In this document: one piece after another, positions 1-9,062 of the stretch
How the letters are laid out: each line of letters begins with the position of its first letter
Numbering within the stretch: the first letter of the stretch is position 1
Assembly (NCBI RefSeq): GCF_003072065.1
Contig: NZ_QCYG01000003.1
Coordinates: forward strand, 310,001-374,000
Source of the DNA: Thalassorhabdomicrobium marinisediminis
Lineage (GTDB): Bacteria; Pseudomonadota; Alphaproteobacteria; Rhodobacterales; Rhodobacteraceae
Reading direction: 5' to 3'
DNA: 64,000 nucleotides
Program-made: the position numbers and the translations under genes
Notes under the pieces: model-generated
What the model was told of the DNA's origin: nothing
Databases searched by the model: none
What the model saw: only the letters and a program-made list of their open reading frames with translations

Positions 1-53
1 GTGCAGATCCCGTCTTTGACGTCGATACATTCGCTTTTGATAAATAAGGTCAT
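1..53 (-). CDS. Ferredoxin, 4Fe-4S type (N-terminus only, runs off left edge)
   Basis: Only the first 17 codons are inside the window. They start at an ATG preceded on the minus strand by a strong GGAGGT ribosome site. The peptide begins MTLFIKSECIDVKDGIC, which has the CxxVKDGxC arrangement that opens small seven-iron or 2[4Fe-4S] ferredoxins. Such proteins carry electrons to or from flavoproteins. The gene follows the enoyl-CoA hydratase gene on the same strand by about 46 bases and so is probably the next gene of that operon, perhaps the partner of the FAD oxidoreductase upstream. The call rests on a very short stretch. Confidence 0.5.
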   Translation of the reverse strand, partial: MTLFIKSECIDVKDGIC

Positions 54-99
54 TCTACCTCCGTCCTTGATCCGCGCCGGCCGCGCCTGCTGCCGGCGT

Positions 100-876
100 C
101 TATTTCCCCTGCCAGACCGGTGCGCGCTTTTCGCGGAAGGCTTGCACCCCCTCGTTGGCGTCCTCGGAGTTCAGCGCGGCCAGAAGTTCGGGTGTTTCAT
201 GGGTGTAGGCGTCGTGAATCGACATCTCGCCGGTGCTGCGCACGATGGCCTTGATCGCCTTGATGCTCAGCGGTGCCGCCGACAGGATATCCTTGACCCA
301 GGCCTCGACCTCGGCGTCCAGCTCGTCCGCCGGGACCACCGCGTTCACAAGGCCATAGCGGGCCATGTCGTCGGCCGACATCATCCGTCCGGTCATCATC
401 ATCCCCACCGCGATGTTGCGCGGGATGAGACGCGGCAGGGTGACGATGCCGCCGTCCAGCGGCAACCGCCCGACCTTGGCTTCGGGCAGGCCGAAGCGCG
501 CGGTGTCGGCGGCGATGAGGATATCGCACCCCATCGCCATCTCAAGCCCGCCGCCCAGCGCCAGCCCGTTGATCCGGGCAATCACTGGCACGTTGAGCGT
601 GCGACGCAGGGCAATCCGCTTGAAGCCCGTCCCGCTCAGGTCCTTCCAATAGTCCACGCCGGACATGCCGGTGTCGTCCTTGAGATCGGCCCCCGCCGAA
701 AAGGCCTTTTCCCCGCTGCCGGTGAGGACGACGCAGCGCACCTCGGAGTTGGCCTCGATCTCGTCCCAGATCTCTTCCAGACGGGTCTGGGTGGCGGTGT
801 CGATCGCATTCATCCGGTCCGGTCGGTCGATGGTGATCCGCGCGACGTGGTCTTCGATGGAGAAGCGAACGGTCAT
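100..876 (-). CDS. Enoyl-CoA hydratase/isomerase family protein
   Basis: A 258-residue crotonase-fold protein, the usual family length. The oxyanion-hole segment FSAGADLKD lies near residue 60 and the second conserved segment NGLALGGGLEMAMGCD near residue 105. It is followed by FGLPEAKVGRLPLDGG, where the family usually has a PE...G..P..GG pattern. Members hydrate or isomerise acyl-CoA thioesters in the cytoplasm. The start overlaps the end of the CoA-transferase gene by four bases, so the two are translationally coupled. With the CoA-transferase it suggests activation of an imported acid to a CoA ester followed by double-bond chemistry. The substrate is not evident from the sequence. Confidence 0.9.
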   Translation of the reverse strand: MTVRFSIEDHVARITIDRPDRMNAIDTATQTRLEEIWDEIEANSEVRCVVLTGSGEKAFSAGADLKDDTGMSGVDYWKDLSGTGFKRIALRRTLNVPVIARINGLALGGGLEMAMGCDILIAADTARFGLPEAKVGRLPLDGGIVTLPRLIPRNIAVGMMMTGRMMSADDMARYGLVNAVVPADELDAEVEAWVKDILSAAPLSIKAIKAIVRSTGEMSIHDAYTHETPELLAALNSEDANEGVQAFREKRAPVWQGK

Positions 877-2042
877 TCCGCAGCCTCGTTCACCGACTTC
901 GACGCGTTCAGCTCGGCCAGCACCTCATCGGTATGCTCCCCCAGCCGCGGGGGCACGTGGCGGATCGTCACCTTGGCATCGCTCAGATGCACCGGAGAGC
1001 TTACGAAATCCATCTTGCCAAGGAACGGATGGTCGATCTCGATCAGCATCTCGTTGATCGTGGTCTGCGGATCGGCCAGAGCCTCGCCCAATGACCGCAC
1101 AGGCGCGCATAGCAGGTCCTGCTCTTCCAGACGGTCCAGCCAATACTGGGTTGTATTGGTGGCAAAGGCCTTGCGGAACGTCTCTTGCAGGAAGGGCTTG
1201 TTCTTGCGCTGGCTGGCAAGGGTTGGATACTGGGGCTCGAGGTCTTCGATATCCAGCGCCTTGCAGATGTCGCGCAGCGGGTTCGACTTGAACGCCCCCA
1301 CCACGACAAGCGCCCCGTCGGAGGTGTCGAACACGCCGGTCAGCGGCATGGCGGCCCAGTTCAGCACGTCGCCGTGCTTGTTCCACTGGGCGGCTTCCTG
1401 CATCTGCATCGCGATCATCGAGTCGTAAAGCGACACGCTGACCTTTTGGCCGACGCCCGATTGATGCCGCGCCAGAAGCGCCGCCATGATCCCCTGCACC
1501 ATGTGCATGCCGGCGGTATAATCGCACAGCGTGGTTGGGTAGATCGACTGCGGAATGGACGGGTCCTGCCGCTTTTCCATCACGCCGCTCATGGCCTGCG
1601 CCAGCACGTCCTGCCCGCCCTTGTGGGCATAGGGCCCCTCTTCCCCGTAACCGGTGCCCGAGGCGCAGATGATCCGGGGGTTGATCTCTTTGAGGGTGTC
1701 GTAGTCGAAGCCAAGGCGTTTCATCACGCCAGCGCGGAAGTTGTCGACCACCACGTCCGACTTGCGGACCAGATCATAGATGATCTGCTTGCCTTCGTCG
1801 GACTTGGTATCGACCGTGATCGACCGTTTGTTGCGATTGAGCGAGGCAAAGACCGCGTTGTTCATCGCCGCCTCGTCCGGCTCACCGAAGAAGTTGCGTG
1901 ACAGGTCGCCCGCGCCGGGACGTTCGACCTTGATCACATCGGCACCGAAATCGGCCAGCATCTGCGTCGCGCAGGGCCCCATCATGACTTGCGTGAAATC
2001 CAGCACGCGGACCCCGTCAAGGGGAAGTACATTCTGTGTCAT
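873..2042 (-). CDS. CaiB/BaiF family (class III) CoA-transferase
   Basis: A 389-residue protein with the family opening LDGVRVLDFTQVMMGPCATQMLADFGADVIKVE, cited here only as positions 8 to 40, and the conserved NRNKRSI segment near residue 70. Class III enzymes move CoA between an acyl-CoA donor and a free carboxylate through an aspartyl-CoA anhydride. The length matches formyl-CoA and carnitine-type transferases. It sits between a flavoprotein gene and the enoyl-CoA hydratase gene in a tight leftward operon and probably activates the compound brought in by the neighbouring ABC transporter. The exact acid is unknown. Confidence 0.9.
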   Translation of the reverse strand: MTQNVLPLDGVRVLDFTQVMMGPCATQMLADFGADVIKVERPGAGDLSRNFFGEPDEAAMNNAVFASLNRNKRSITVDTKSDEGKQIIYDLVRKSDVVVDNFRAGVMKRLGFDYDTLKEINPRIICASGTGYGEEGPYAHKGGQDVLAQAMSGVMEKRQDPSIPQSIYPTTLCDYTAGMHMVQGIMAALLARHQSGVGQKVSVSLYDSMIAMQMQEAAQWNKHGDVLNWAAMPLTGVFDTSDGALVVVGAFKSNPLRDICKALDIEDLEPQYPTLASQRKNKPFLQETFRKAFATNTTQYWLDRLEEQDLLCAPVRSLGEALADPQTTINEMLIEIDHPFLGKMDFVSSPVHLSDAKVTIRHVPPRLGEHTDEVLAELNASKSVNEAAE

Positions 2043-2052
2043 TCAAACCTCC

Positions 2053-3423
2053 TTAAGCACCAACTGTTTCTTTTTCTTCGACCAGTGCGTTGGCCGAGGG
2101 CACGTCGCCCGGATCCGCACCCTGGGCGCGCATCTGTTTCTGGATCGCGGTCACATCGACATCGCGCAGCGCGCAGTTCGCCTCGAGCGCCTTGGCCACG
2201 GCGACGCCTGCGGCTTCGCCTTGCGCCATGCAGGGCGGAATCTCGCGCGATTGCTTTTGCGCTTCGGATTCAACCGAATAGTGCCGCCCCGCGACGATCA
2301 GGTTGTCGAGCCCCTTGGGCAGCAGCGCCCGGTACGGGGTGTAGTAGTCACGGCCCCGGCACACGCTGTCGGCAAAGTGGCGGCGGCTGCGCACGTCGTC
2401 TTTGGTGACCACGTATTCGCCTTGCAGCAGGCGGGTCTGGCGGATGCCCATCTGTTCGGCAGCACCCAGCATCTTGGCGTTCTCGAAGCCCGGGATGTTC
2501 TTGCGGGCAAAGGCCAGCAGGTTCATCATCCGCTCGCGGCCTTCGTATTCGGCGGCGACCATGCCTTCGGGCGACAGGCCGTCATAGCCGGGCATGTGCG
2601 GGCAGTTGCACCAGACGATGCCGGGCAGCGGCGTTTTCAGCCACCACATGCCCCAGGCGCCCCCGATCACGCGGCGGGCCTCACGGTCGAGGCGCTTGTA
2701 TTCCTCGGGGTTCTCGTATTCGAAAGCCTCTGCGCGGTCGGTGTCAACGTCTGACAGGCGGAACACCGTGGTCACGATATACTGCCCCTCGTGGAAGGAC
2801 GCGCCGGCCGAAGAGGCCACGTCCAGATCGCCCGAGGCATCGATCACCATCTTGGCGCGGATCGCCTGACGCCCCAGTTTCGTCTGGCAAATCACCCCGG
2901 TCACGCGGCCATCCTCGACCAGCGCCTCCGAGAACCACGAATGGGTCCGCAGGTTGATATCGGCATCGCGCACCAGATCAAGGCTGACCCGTTTCCAGGC
3001 GTCCGGGTCGAAGGCCACCGCGTGGATGATCGGCTGCGGCATCCCGGACTTGTGGAAGTCGATGCAGCCCCAGCGGGACCACTTCTTCCACATCTCCCAG
3101 TTCTTCAGGCAGTCTTCGGGCGGCGGAAACACCGCGCCATCCTGCTTGGCCATGCGGTCGACGTATTCATCGACGATGCCGGTGGTGACGATCTCGTTGC
3201 CTTCGTTCACCATGTCGTCGAGCACCAGAACCATCCCGCCCGAGGCCATGCCGCCCAGGTGGTGGTAGCGCTCAAGCAGGGTGACCGAGCAGCCGTTGCG
3301 CGCGGCAGAGACGGCGGCGGTGACCCCTGCGGGCCCTGCCCCGACGACGACGACATCGGTATCGGCAACAACGGGCACCTGTTCCGCGCGAGAGTGGATG
3401 TGTTCCTTGATCTGATCGGTCAT
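2053..3423 (-). CDS. FAD-dependent oxidoreductase (fumarate reductase/FixC-like flavoprotein)
   Basis: A 456-residue flavoprotein. A Rossmann FAD site VVGAGPAGVTAAV lies at about residues 25 to 38 and ends in the acidic TLLERY segment. Toward the C-terminus a second nucleotide-contact region LIVAGRHYSVE is followed by a Gly-rich MAQGEAAGVAVAKALE helix. This is the PF12831-type 'FAD dependent oxidoreductase' layout. There is no signal peptide, so it is cytoplasmic. It lies ten bases before the CoA-transferase gene and is preceded by GGAGA as a ribosome site. The ferredoxin at the window edge could be its electron partner. The reaction is not identifiable from sequence alone. Confidence 0.82.
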   Translation of the reverse strand: MTDQIKEHIHSRAEQVPVVADTDVVVVGAGPAGVTAAVSAARNGCSVTLLERYHHLGGMASGGMVLVLDDMVNEGNEIVTTGIVDEYVDRMAKQDGAVFPPPEDCLKNWEMWKKWSRWGCIDFHKSGMPQPIIHAVAFDPDAWKRVSLDLVRDADINLRTHSWFSEALVEDGRVTGVICQTKLGRQAIRAKMVIDASGDLDVASSAGASFHEGQYIVTTVFRLSDVDTDRAEAFEYENPEEYKRLDREARRVIGGAWGMWWLKTPLPGIVWCNCPHMPGYDGLSPEGMVAAEYEGRERMMNLLAFARKNIPGFENAKMLGAAEQMGIRQTRLLQGEYVVTKDDVRSRRHFADSVCRGRDYYTPYRALLPKGLDNLIVAGRHYSVESEAQKQSREIPPCMAQGEAAGVAVAKALEANCALRDVDVTAIQKQMRAQGADPGDVPSANALVEEKETVGA

Positions 3424-3505
3424 TGAAAGTCTCCTTTGACGTGTCCGTGACGATGGCTTCCGCGTCCGTCCGGAATGATGGAATTGGTGTGGGTGGTGGT
3501 CGCTG

Positions 3506-4315
3506 TTACCAGCGGATGATAAGCCGTTCGGCGATGGCCACTGCGGCGAACAGGCAGACCGAAAGCCCCGAGGACATGAAGACGGTCGCGTAAAGCAGCG
3601 GCGAGTTGAAGTTGAACGTCGAGTCGATGATCAAGGCGCCCAGTCCAAGGTCGGCCCCGACCCATTCGCCGACGATCGCGCCGATGACACAGGTGGTCGC
3701 GGCGATCCGCAACGCAGAGAACAGGAACGGCAGCGAGGACGGCAGGCGGATCTTCCAGAAGATCTCGCTTTTCGAGGCCGAAAGGATCCGCGCCAGTTCA
3801 AGCGATTGCGGGCTGACGGCCTGCAGGCCCCGCACCATGTTGACCAACGTCGGGAAGAAACAGATCAGCGCCGCGATGACGACCTTGGCCGTCAGGCCCG
3901 GCCCGAAGATGAGCACGAGAATAGGCGCAATCGCCAGGATCGGGATGGTGTTGATGAAGACCGCAATCGGGAAGAAGGCCTTCTCGACGTTCTTGCTGTG
4001 AACAAAGGCAATCGCGATGACGATGGCGAAGAAATTGCCGAACAGGAAGCCCAGAATACTCTCGTAGAAGGTGGGCCAGAAGTTCACCATGAGGATCGGG
4101 AACTTGTCCACGAAGGTATAGGCAACATCCGAAGGCGCCGGCGCGATATAGGTCGGCACGTCGAACAGACGGACGCCCAGTTGCCAGATCACGATCAGCG
4201 CGATTGCGGTGCCGATGGGCAAGGCGGCCGCATACATCTTCTTGCGGCGCTCCACGCGGCGGGCTTCAATGTCGATATCGACTTGCTCGGCGGAATTTGT
4301 GCTCGCAAGGGCCAT
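3506..4315 (-). CDS. ABC transporter permease, NitT/TauT (SsuC) type
   Basis: Read from the ATG at 4315 this is a 269-residue inner-membrane protein with a basic N-terminus (RRVERRKKMYAA) and about six membrane segments. The EAA-like coupling loop, LELARILSASKSEIFWKIRLP, lies near residues 180 to 200. The frame stays open upstream, but the ATG at 4315 shares a base with the ATPase gene's stop codon (TAATG), so it is the coupled start. It forms the channel of an importer with the adjacent ATPase and Tat-exported binding protein. NitT/TauT systems import nitrate, sulfonates, pyrimidine precursors or aromatic acids. Confidence 0.88.
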   Translation of the reverse strand: MALASTNSAEQVDIDIEARRVERRKKMYAAALPIGTAIALIVIWQLGVRLFDVPTYIAPAPSDVAYTFVDKFPILMVNFWPTFYESILGFLFGNFFAIVIAIAFVHSKNVEKAFFPIAVFINTIPILAIAPILVLIFGPGLTAKVVIAALICFFPTLVNMVRGLQAVSPQSLELARILSASKSEIFWKIRLPSSLPFLFSALRIAATTCVIGAIVGEWVGADLGLGALIIDSTFNFNSPLLYATVFMSSGLSVCLFAAVAIAERLIIRW

Positions 4316-5124
4316 TAGCAGGTCTCCAGAATTTTGCGCAGATAGGCGGAATATTTGGTGAATTCCTGCGTATCGCGGAGTTCGATTGTGCGGTCCTCGG
4401 GCAGGTCGATGTCGACGATTTCGCGCAGACGGCCGGGATGCGCCTGCAGCATCATCACCTTCTGCCCCAGAAAGACCGCTTCGGGGATCGAGTGGGTCAC
4501 GAACAGCACCGTGACGCCGGTCTCCTTCCAGATTTTCAGCAGCTGAAGGTTGAGGTGATCGCGCGTCATCTCGTCCAGCGCGCCGAAGGGTTCGTCCATC
4601 AGGAGAAGTTTCGGCTGACACACCAGCGCGCGCGCAATCGCCACGCGCTGACGCATGCCGCCCGACAGCTCGCTGGGCAGCGCGTTCTCGCGCCCCTTCA
4701 GGCCGACCAACTCGAGCAGCTCGGTGGGGGTCTTGTCGCTGACGGGCAACTTGATCCCCCGCTTGCGCCCGATCTCGAGCGGCAATTCGACGTTCTGCAA
4801 AGCCGTGCGCCACGGCAGCAGCGCCGCGTCCTGAAAGACGAAGGCGAATTCACGGGCGATGCGGGCCTCTTCGGTCGGTTTGCCGAAAATCGAGACCTCG
4901 CCCGATGCAGCCGGGATCAGGTCCGACACCAGCCGCAACATCGTCGATTTGCCACAGCCCGAGGGGCCGAGGATGGTGTAGAAGGCTCCCTCTTCGATAT
5001 CGATCGACAAGCGGTCAATCGCCGTGAACGCCCCGAACTTGACCGAAGCCTCTTTCAAGGAGGCCGCGATCGCCGGGGCGCCGGCGACCTCCTGTGTGGG
5101 GTTGATTTCAAGCACTGCGGACAT
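4315..5124 (-). CDS. ABC transporter ATP-binding protein, NitT/TauT (SsuB/TauB) type
   Basis: A 269-residue ATPase with Walker A GPSGCGKST at about residues 53 to 61, the signature LSGGMRQRVAIARAL, Walker B LLLMDEPFGALDE and the switch histidine in FVTHSIPEA. It powers import through the permease encoded next, with which it shares the TAATG stop/start. It begins three bases after the end of the binding-protein gene. The set of binding protein, ATPase and permease is complete, so this is one functional importer upstream of the CoA-linked catabolic genes. Confidence 0.92.
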   Translation of the reverse strand: MSAVLEINPTQEVAGAPAIAASLKEASVKFGAFTAIDRLSIDIEEGAFYTILGPSGCGKSTMLRLVSDLIPAASGEVSIFGKPTEEARIAREFAFVFQDAALLPWRTALQNVELPLEIGRKRGIKLPVSDKTPTELLELVGLKGRENALPSELSGGMRQRVAIARALVCQPKLLLMDEPFGALDEMTRDHLNLQLLKIWKETGVTVLFVTHSIPEAVFLGQKVMMLQAHPGRLREIVDIDLPEDRTIELRDTQEFTKYSAYLRKILETC

Positions 5125-5127
5125 GCC

Positions 5128-6174
5128 TTACCCTCCGAACTTCGGCCGGGTGTCAGCGGTTGCTTCCAGCACCGACATCGTCATGACATCTTCCAGCTTG
5201 GGCGGCTCATTCTCGAACTGGCCCAGCTCTTCATACATGGTGATCTGCCGCTGCCAGTTGTCGGGCGTCATCCAGCCCCAGCCGTGCTCGGCGGTGGTCT
5301 CGTTAAAGACGTAGCCCAGCACCTGATCGACCGTCGCCAACTCGTCCTCGCGATCAAGGTTGGGGTAATGCTTGAGCAGGATCTCGACCGCTTCCTGCGG
5401 GTTCTCATAGGCCCAGCCCCAACCCCTTGCGCTGGCCCGGATCATGCCGTTCACCTGCTCGGGGTATTCGTTTAGCGTCTCGTCATTGACGTAGTAGGGA
5501 TAGGCATAAAGCTGCACGCCCGCGTCCCACAGGGTCAGATCAACGCGCTGATCGCCAAGGATTTTCATGGCGCTGGTGTTGGTGTTCCAGCCGGTCACCA
5601 CGTCGACCTGTCCGGTCATCAGCGGGGCCATGTCGGCGCCCATCACCTGCACCGTGACATCATCTTCCGAGATGCCGTTCGCAGCCAGAAGCGCCTCAAG
5701 CAAGATGCGCGCCGTGCCGTTCGTGGCGATGGTCTTTCCGATCATGTCCTGGGGGCTGGTGACCGGGTTGCTCTTGAGCGAGAAATACGTGAACGGGTGT
5801 TTCTGATAGCCCGTGGCGATCGCTTTCACCGGCAGACCGGCCGAGCGCGCCAGCATCAGCGAGGGGCTGGAAGAGATCTGGCCCAGATTGGCCCGTCCGG
5901 AGGCCACCGAGGCGACGCCGTCGACGTTGGGACCACCGGGCATGATTGACAGGCTCAGACCTTCTTCGGCGTAAAAGCCCTTCTCCATGGCCACGACCTC
6001 ACCGATCTGACCATTCCCGGCAAGCCATCCAAGCTGCATAGTGACATCGAAGGTGTCCTGCGCGCGGGCCGGTCTGATGCTGATCATCGTTCCCATCCCT
6101 GCAAGGCCGGCCACGGCGCCGGCAGACTTCAGAAGGGCGCGGCGATTGAGCTGGTTGGTAGTCCTACGTGTCAT
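5128..6174 (-). CDS. ABC transporter substrate-binding protein, NMT1/THI5-SsuA type
   Basis: Read from the ATG at 6174 (behind GGGAGATCACC) this is 348 residues. The N-terminus has a twin-arginine-like export signal (NRRALLKSAGAVAGLAG) ending in ARA-QD, so the protein is folded before export to the periplasm. The mature part has the family hallmarks LGWLAGNGQIGEVVAMEKGFY and GGPNVDGVASVASGRANLG. An upstream in-frame ATG would add ten residues, but the Tat-like signal argues against it. It is the first gene of the leftward operon and faces the LysR gene across a 150-base intergenic region, so it is probably controlled by that regulator. Confidence 0.88.
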   Translation of the reverse strand: MTRRTTNQLNRRALLKSAGAVAGLAGMGTMISIRPARAQDTFDVTMQLGWLAGNGQIGEVVAMEKGFYAEEGLSLSIMPGGPNVDGVASVASGRANLGQISSSPSLMLARSAGLPVKAIATGYQKHPFTYFSLKSNPVTSPQDMIGKTIATNGTARILLEALLAANGISEDDVTVQVMGADMAPLMTGQVDVVTGWNTNTSAMKILGDQRVDLTLWDAGVQLYAYPYYVNDETLNEYPEQVNGMIRASARGWGWAYENPQEAVEILLKHYPNLDREDELATVDQVLGYVFNETTAEHGWGWMTPDNWQRQITMYEELGQFENEPPKLEDVMTMSVLEATADTRPKFGG

Positions 6175-6285
6175 GGTGATCTCCCAGATTTTTTGCGACT
6201 TCATGGTTTCGTAAGAAAGTCCTGTTGTCAGACCACCCTAAGTCGGCGCAGGGTGATGCAGGAAGGGGCAATATTTGCCAACAGT

Positions 6286-6302
6286 GGTGCATTTATTGCA
6301 CC
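6286..6302. promoter_or_regulatory. Palindromic LysR-type operator candidate
   Basis: A perfect inverted repeat GGTGCA-TTTAT-TGCACC lies 22 bases before the LysR start and in the divergent region facing the ABC-transporter operon. It contains the T-N11-A pattern typical of LysR-family sites, so autoregulation plus control of the leftward operon is plausible. Confidence 0.55.
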
Positions 6303-6324
6303 GCCTTAAACGAAGGATCAGCCG

Positions 6325-7230
6325 ATGCACTCCAACTTCTTGAAATATTTCGATGAAGTCGCGCGACAGGGATCGATTCGAAAGGCGGCGTCGATCCTGA
6401 ATGTGTCGTCCACAACGGTGAACCGGAAGATTCTCGACGTGGAATCCCAGCTTGGCACCCCGCTTTTCGACCGCACGCCCGAGGGGGTTGCCCTGACCAG
6501 CGTGGGCACCATCCTGCTCGAACATTGCCGCAAGACGCTGTACGATTTCGAGCGTGCGAAGATCATGATGGACGACCTGCGCGACATGCGCACGGGCCAT
6601 CTGCAACTGTCCACCATCGACTCCGTGGCCTACGGCATCCTGCCCGACGCGCTGCGGCAATTCAGCAGGAAATTCCCCGACATCTCGTTTTCTGTGACGA
6701 CGGCGCAACCGGACGTGATCATGCAGTCGGTCGCCGCCGGAGAGATCGACGTCGCCATCTCGTTCTTGATGGATCTGCATCCGGATGTGCGGGTCGTGAA
6801 CGAAAAGTCGGCGCCCTTCGGGATCATCATCCGGCCCGATCATCCGCTGGCCGGACGCCCGAACGTGCGGCTGGTCGATGTCGCGGGGAACCGTTTCGTG
6901 CGCACGACGGACGCGCGCGGCGGGAATTCATACCTTGACCACCGGGTGGCAAACGTCGCCAACAAGCTGAAAACCCACGTCTATTCCAACAATCTTTTCG
7001 TTGCGAAAGAAATGATTCTGGCGGGCCACGGCGTGGGCATCTACACGAAGATCGGGTTTCTTGACGAAATCCGCGCGGGCAAGCTCTGCTTTGTGCCTTT
7101 GCTGGAAGACGGGCTGAGCGATATCCGCGTGGCCACCCTCGTCTCGGCCTCCTCGGGTCTGGGTCCGGTAAAACACCACATCTGCAAGGTCATAGGGGAC
7201 CTGCTGACCGACCTGCGGCTGGATTCCTGA
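6325..7230 (+). CDS. LysR family transcriptional regulator
   Basis: A 301-residue regulator. The N-terminal winged helix (residues 1 to 60) reads FLKYFDEVARQGSIRKAASI and is followed by the recognition helix with VNRKILDVESQLGTPLFDR. The rest is the periplasmic-binding-protein-like effector domain. It is divergent from the NitT/TauT-type transporter and CoA-linked genes, the classic LysR layout, so the likely inducer is the imported compound or an intermediate. The palindrome at 6286-6302 is a probable binding site. No metabolite can be named from the sequence. Confidence 0.9.
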   Translation: MHSNFLKYFDEVARQGSIRKAASILNVSSTTVNRKILDVESQLGTPLFDRTPEGVALTSVGTILLEHCRKTLYDFERAKIMMDDLRDMRTGHLQLSTIDSVAYGILPDALRQFSRKFPDISFSVTTAQPDVIMQSVAAGEIDVAISFLMDLHPDVRVVNEKSAPFGIIIRPDHPLAGRPNVRLVDVAGNRFVRTTDARGGNSYLDHRVANVANKLKTHVYSNNLFVAKEMILAGHGVGIYTKIGFLDEIRAGKLCFVPLLEDGLSDIRVATLVSASSGLGPVKHHICKVIGDLLTDLRLDS

Positions 7231-7582
7231 GGGACATCAATCTCGACGATCAAGCCCACGGGGTTTGTAGCATGCTCTCCGATCCCGGATGCTCACTGGA
7301 TCAAGTTGCCAGCCGATGCCTGGCGCTTGCGGGCTCCCTTGGTTCCTGCGGACATTCACTTCGCGGGGCCGCCGGCGTCACGATCCAGGCGTGTCATGTG
7401 ACGAACCGGGCAAGGTCGTTGCCGACCCGGGCGCCGCCGAGGCGGATATCGGATCGAGTCTGGCAATATGTAAACGGACGTTTGCGCCTGTGCAGCGGGC
7501 GGATGTGGTGATCGACGGGCGTGCCGAAGCCGGGACGCGGGCCAGGCTGTTGATTGAACCCGGAAACGGTGAACGGGTGGGA
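7231..7582. other. Intergenic region without a convincing gene
   Basis: About 350 bases lie between the convergent ends of the LysR gene and nosX. Short open frames on both strands have no start signal or family resemblance, and I see no clear hairpin terminator. Confidence 0.5.
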
Positions 7583-8491
7583 TCAGGCGGGCACCGTAGC
7601 CTCGACCCGCGCACCGGTGAACTGCGCGACAAGCGCGTCGATGTCGCGGCGGGTGTCAAGCAGGCAGGCGGCGGTGGACAGGCTGTCGGCCAAGGCGGCG
7701 GTGGGGGCTGAAATCGACACTTCCGACCAGTTGAGCGTCGTTGGACGCCCGGTTTCGGGGTGCAGGATATGCCCCACCGTTGCGTCCTCATCGAAGGTGG
7801 TTCCCAAGGGGGCCGAGGTGGCAAGGGCGCGGTCGGCAAGGGGCACCGTGCCTCCCGCCGCCAATTGCACCGGCCAGGGATGGCCGTCCGGATGTCCCCG
7901 GACCGCGCGGAACTCTCCGGTGTCGATCAGGATGTCTTTCAGCCCCGCGGCGCTGAGCATGTCGGCGATCCGGTCTGCGATGTACCCTTGGGCGATGCCG
8001 TTGAGCGTCAGCGCCATGCCCGGCTCAAGCCGGATGGACATCGCATCGAAGGTCACGCGCGACAGGCCCACTCTCACCGCGCGCTCCGCGATGGCACGGG
8101 CCTGCGGCACCCGTCCGGCGGCAGAGGCTTCGGCATAAATCGCCCAAAGCGGCTGCACCGTCGGATCAAAACGCCCGCCGCTGGCCGCGTGCACCGACCG
8201 CGCCAGGGACAGGCATTCAAGAAGCTCGAACGGCGGAGTGTCCAGACGCCCATCACGGTTCAGCCGCGACAGGTCACTTTGCGCGCGGTACAGGCTGAAA
8301 ATATCCTCAAGCCGGTCGATCTCGTCCGCCACCCGCTGGCTGATCGCGGCGGCGTCCGGGTGGGCCAGACGCAACGTTGCGCGTGCGCCAAGGGCGATGC
8401 CTTGCCAGGTGTGGATGGGCTGCGCAAGCGCCCGGTGGGGCAGCATGGCAGCCGCCGCGCTGATGGTCAGAAATCGGCGTCGTGTGGTCAT
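7583..8491 (-). CDS. nosX: NosX, ApbE-family FAD:protein FMN transferase of the nos cluster
   Basis: Read from the ATG at 8491 this is 302 residues with a Tat-like signal (TTRRRFLTISAAAAMLPHRALAQ). The ApbE fold shows in the DRLEDIFSLYRAQSDLSRLNR segment near residue 60, the Gly-rich NGIAQGYIADRIADML, and the C-terminal TSAPLGTTFDEDATVGHILHPETG with metal-binding acidic residues. ApbE enzymes attach FMN covalently to target proteins, and here the target is the FMN domain of NosR. It is the last gene of the leftward nos operon, four bases after nosL. A longer upstream frame exists but lacks an export signal. Confidence 0.9.
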   Translation of the reverse strand: MTTRRRFLTISAAAAMLPHRALAQPIHTWQGIALGARATLRLAHPDAAAISQRVADEIDRLEDIFSLYRAQSDLSRLNRDGRLDTPPFELLECLSLARSVHAASGGRFDPTVQPLWAIYAEASAAGRVPQARAIAERAVRVGLSRVTFDAMSIRLEPGMALTLNGIAQGYIADRIADMLSAAGLKDILIDTGEFRAVRGHPDGHPWPVQLAAGGTVPLADRALATSAPLGTTFDEDATVGHILHPETGRPTTLNWSEVSISAPTAALADSLSTAACLLDTRRDIDALVAQFTGARVEATVPA

Positions 8492-8495
8492 GATC

Positions 8496-9062
8496 TTAAT
8501 CTCCTGTTGCGTCCGACAGCGCCCGCAGGCGCTGTTCAAACTCGGACTCGTCCTCGTCCGGGCCGGTGGCGACCGGAGCCAGAACGGCGGCATCCGGTAT
8601 CTCGTCCAGCCGCATCACCGTGCCGCCTGCGCGCGCGGCAAAGCGCGCGGCTTCCTCCGGGCCCGAGAACGGCACCGTCTCCGGGGCCCCCATGCCGCCC
8701 GTTGTCTCGCCACCGACGACAAAATATGCGGCGCGCGCGTCGATCCAGTTCTCCGTGCCCGGATCGCTCCACCGGGCCCCGTCCGCGCCCATGTCGTTCA
8801 CCCACACCGCCAAGATCTCATGGCTTTGTTCCGGCAACCTTTGATAGGCAATGGCATCGCGCACCTGGCTGAAGAACAATGGCATTTGCGGCAGCCCCGC
8901 CAGATGCACCTGCCCTTTCGGCCCCTCGTGCTCGAACAGGTTCATCTGGCAAAAATGGCCGACCGCCGCTTCGGTCAGCGGCAGGGGCGCGGTGTCCTGC
9001 GCCACCTCTTCCCGGCAAGAGACGGTCAGCAGCAGCATCATCAGGGCAAGCAGGCGGGTCAT
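8496..9062 (-). CDS. nosL: NosL, outer-membrane copper chaperone lipoprotein for N2O reductase
   Basis: The ATG at 9062 gives 188 residues starting with a lipoprotein signal whose lipobox is LLTVSC (Cys at about 17). The copper-binding motif of NosL appears as HFCQMNLFEHEGPKGQVHL, with Cys and Met side by side. NosL delivers Cu(I) for assembly of the CuZ centre of NosZ. It overlaps the end of nosY by four bases (ATGA) and is followed by nosX. The C-terminal acidic tail (DEDESEFEQRL) is longer than in some homologues. Confidence 0.9.
   Translation of the reverse strand: MTRLLALMMLLLTVSCREEVAQDTAPLPLTEAAVGHFCQMNLFEHEGPKGQVHLAGLPQMPLFFSQVRDAIAYQRLPEQSHEILAVWVNDMGADGARWSDPGTENWIDARAAYFVVGGETTGGMGAPETVPFSGPEEAARFAARAGGTVMRLDEIPDAAVLAPVATGPDEDESEFEQRLRALSDATGD

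Noticed and set aside
1-1428. Long plus-strand open frame over the enoyl-CoA hydratase and CoA-transferase genes
   Set aside because: It is the antisense shadow of two clear family genes and has no recognisable domain.
7289-7711. Plus-strand ORF across the end of nosX
   Set aside because: It is mostly a shadow of nosX and shows no domain.
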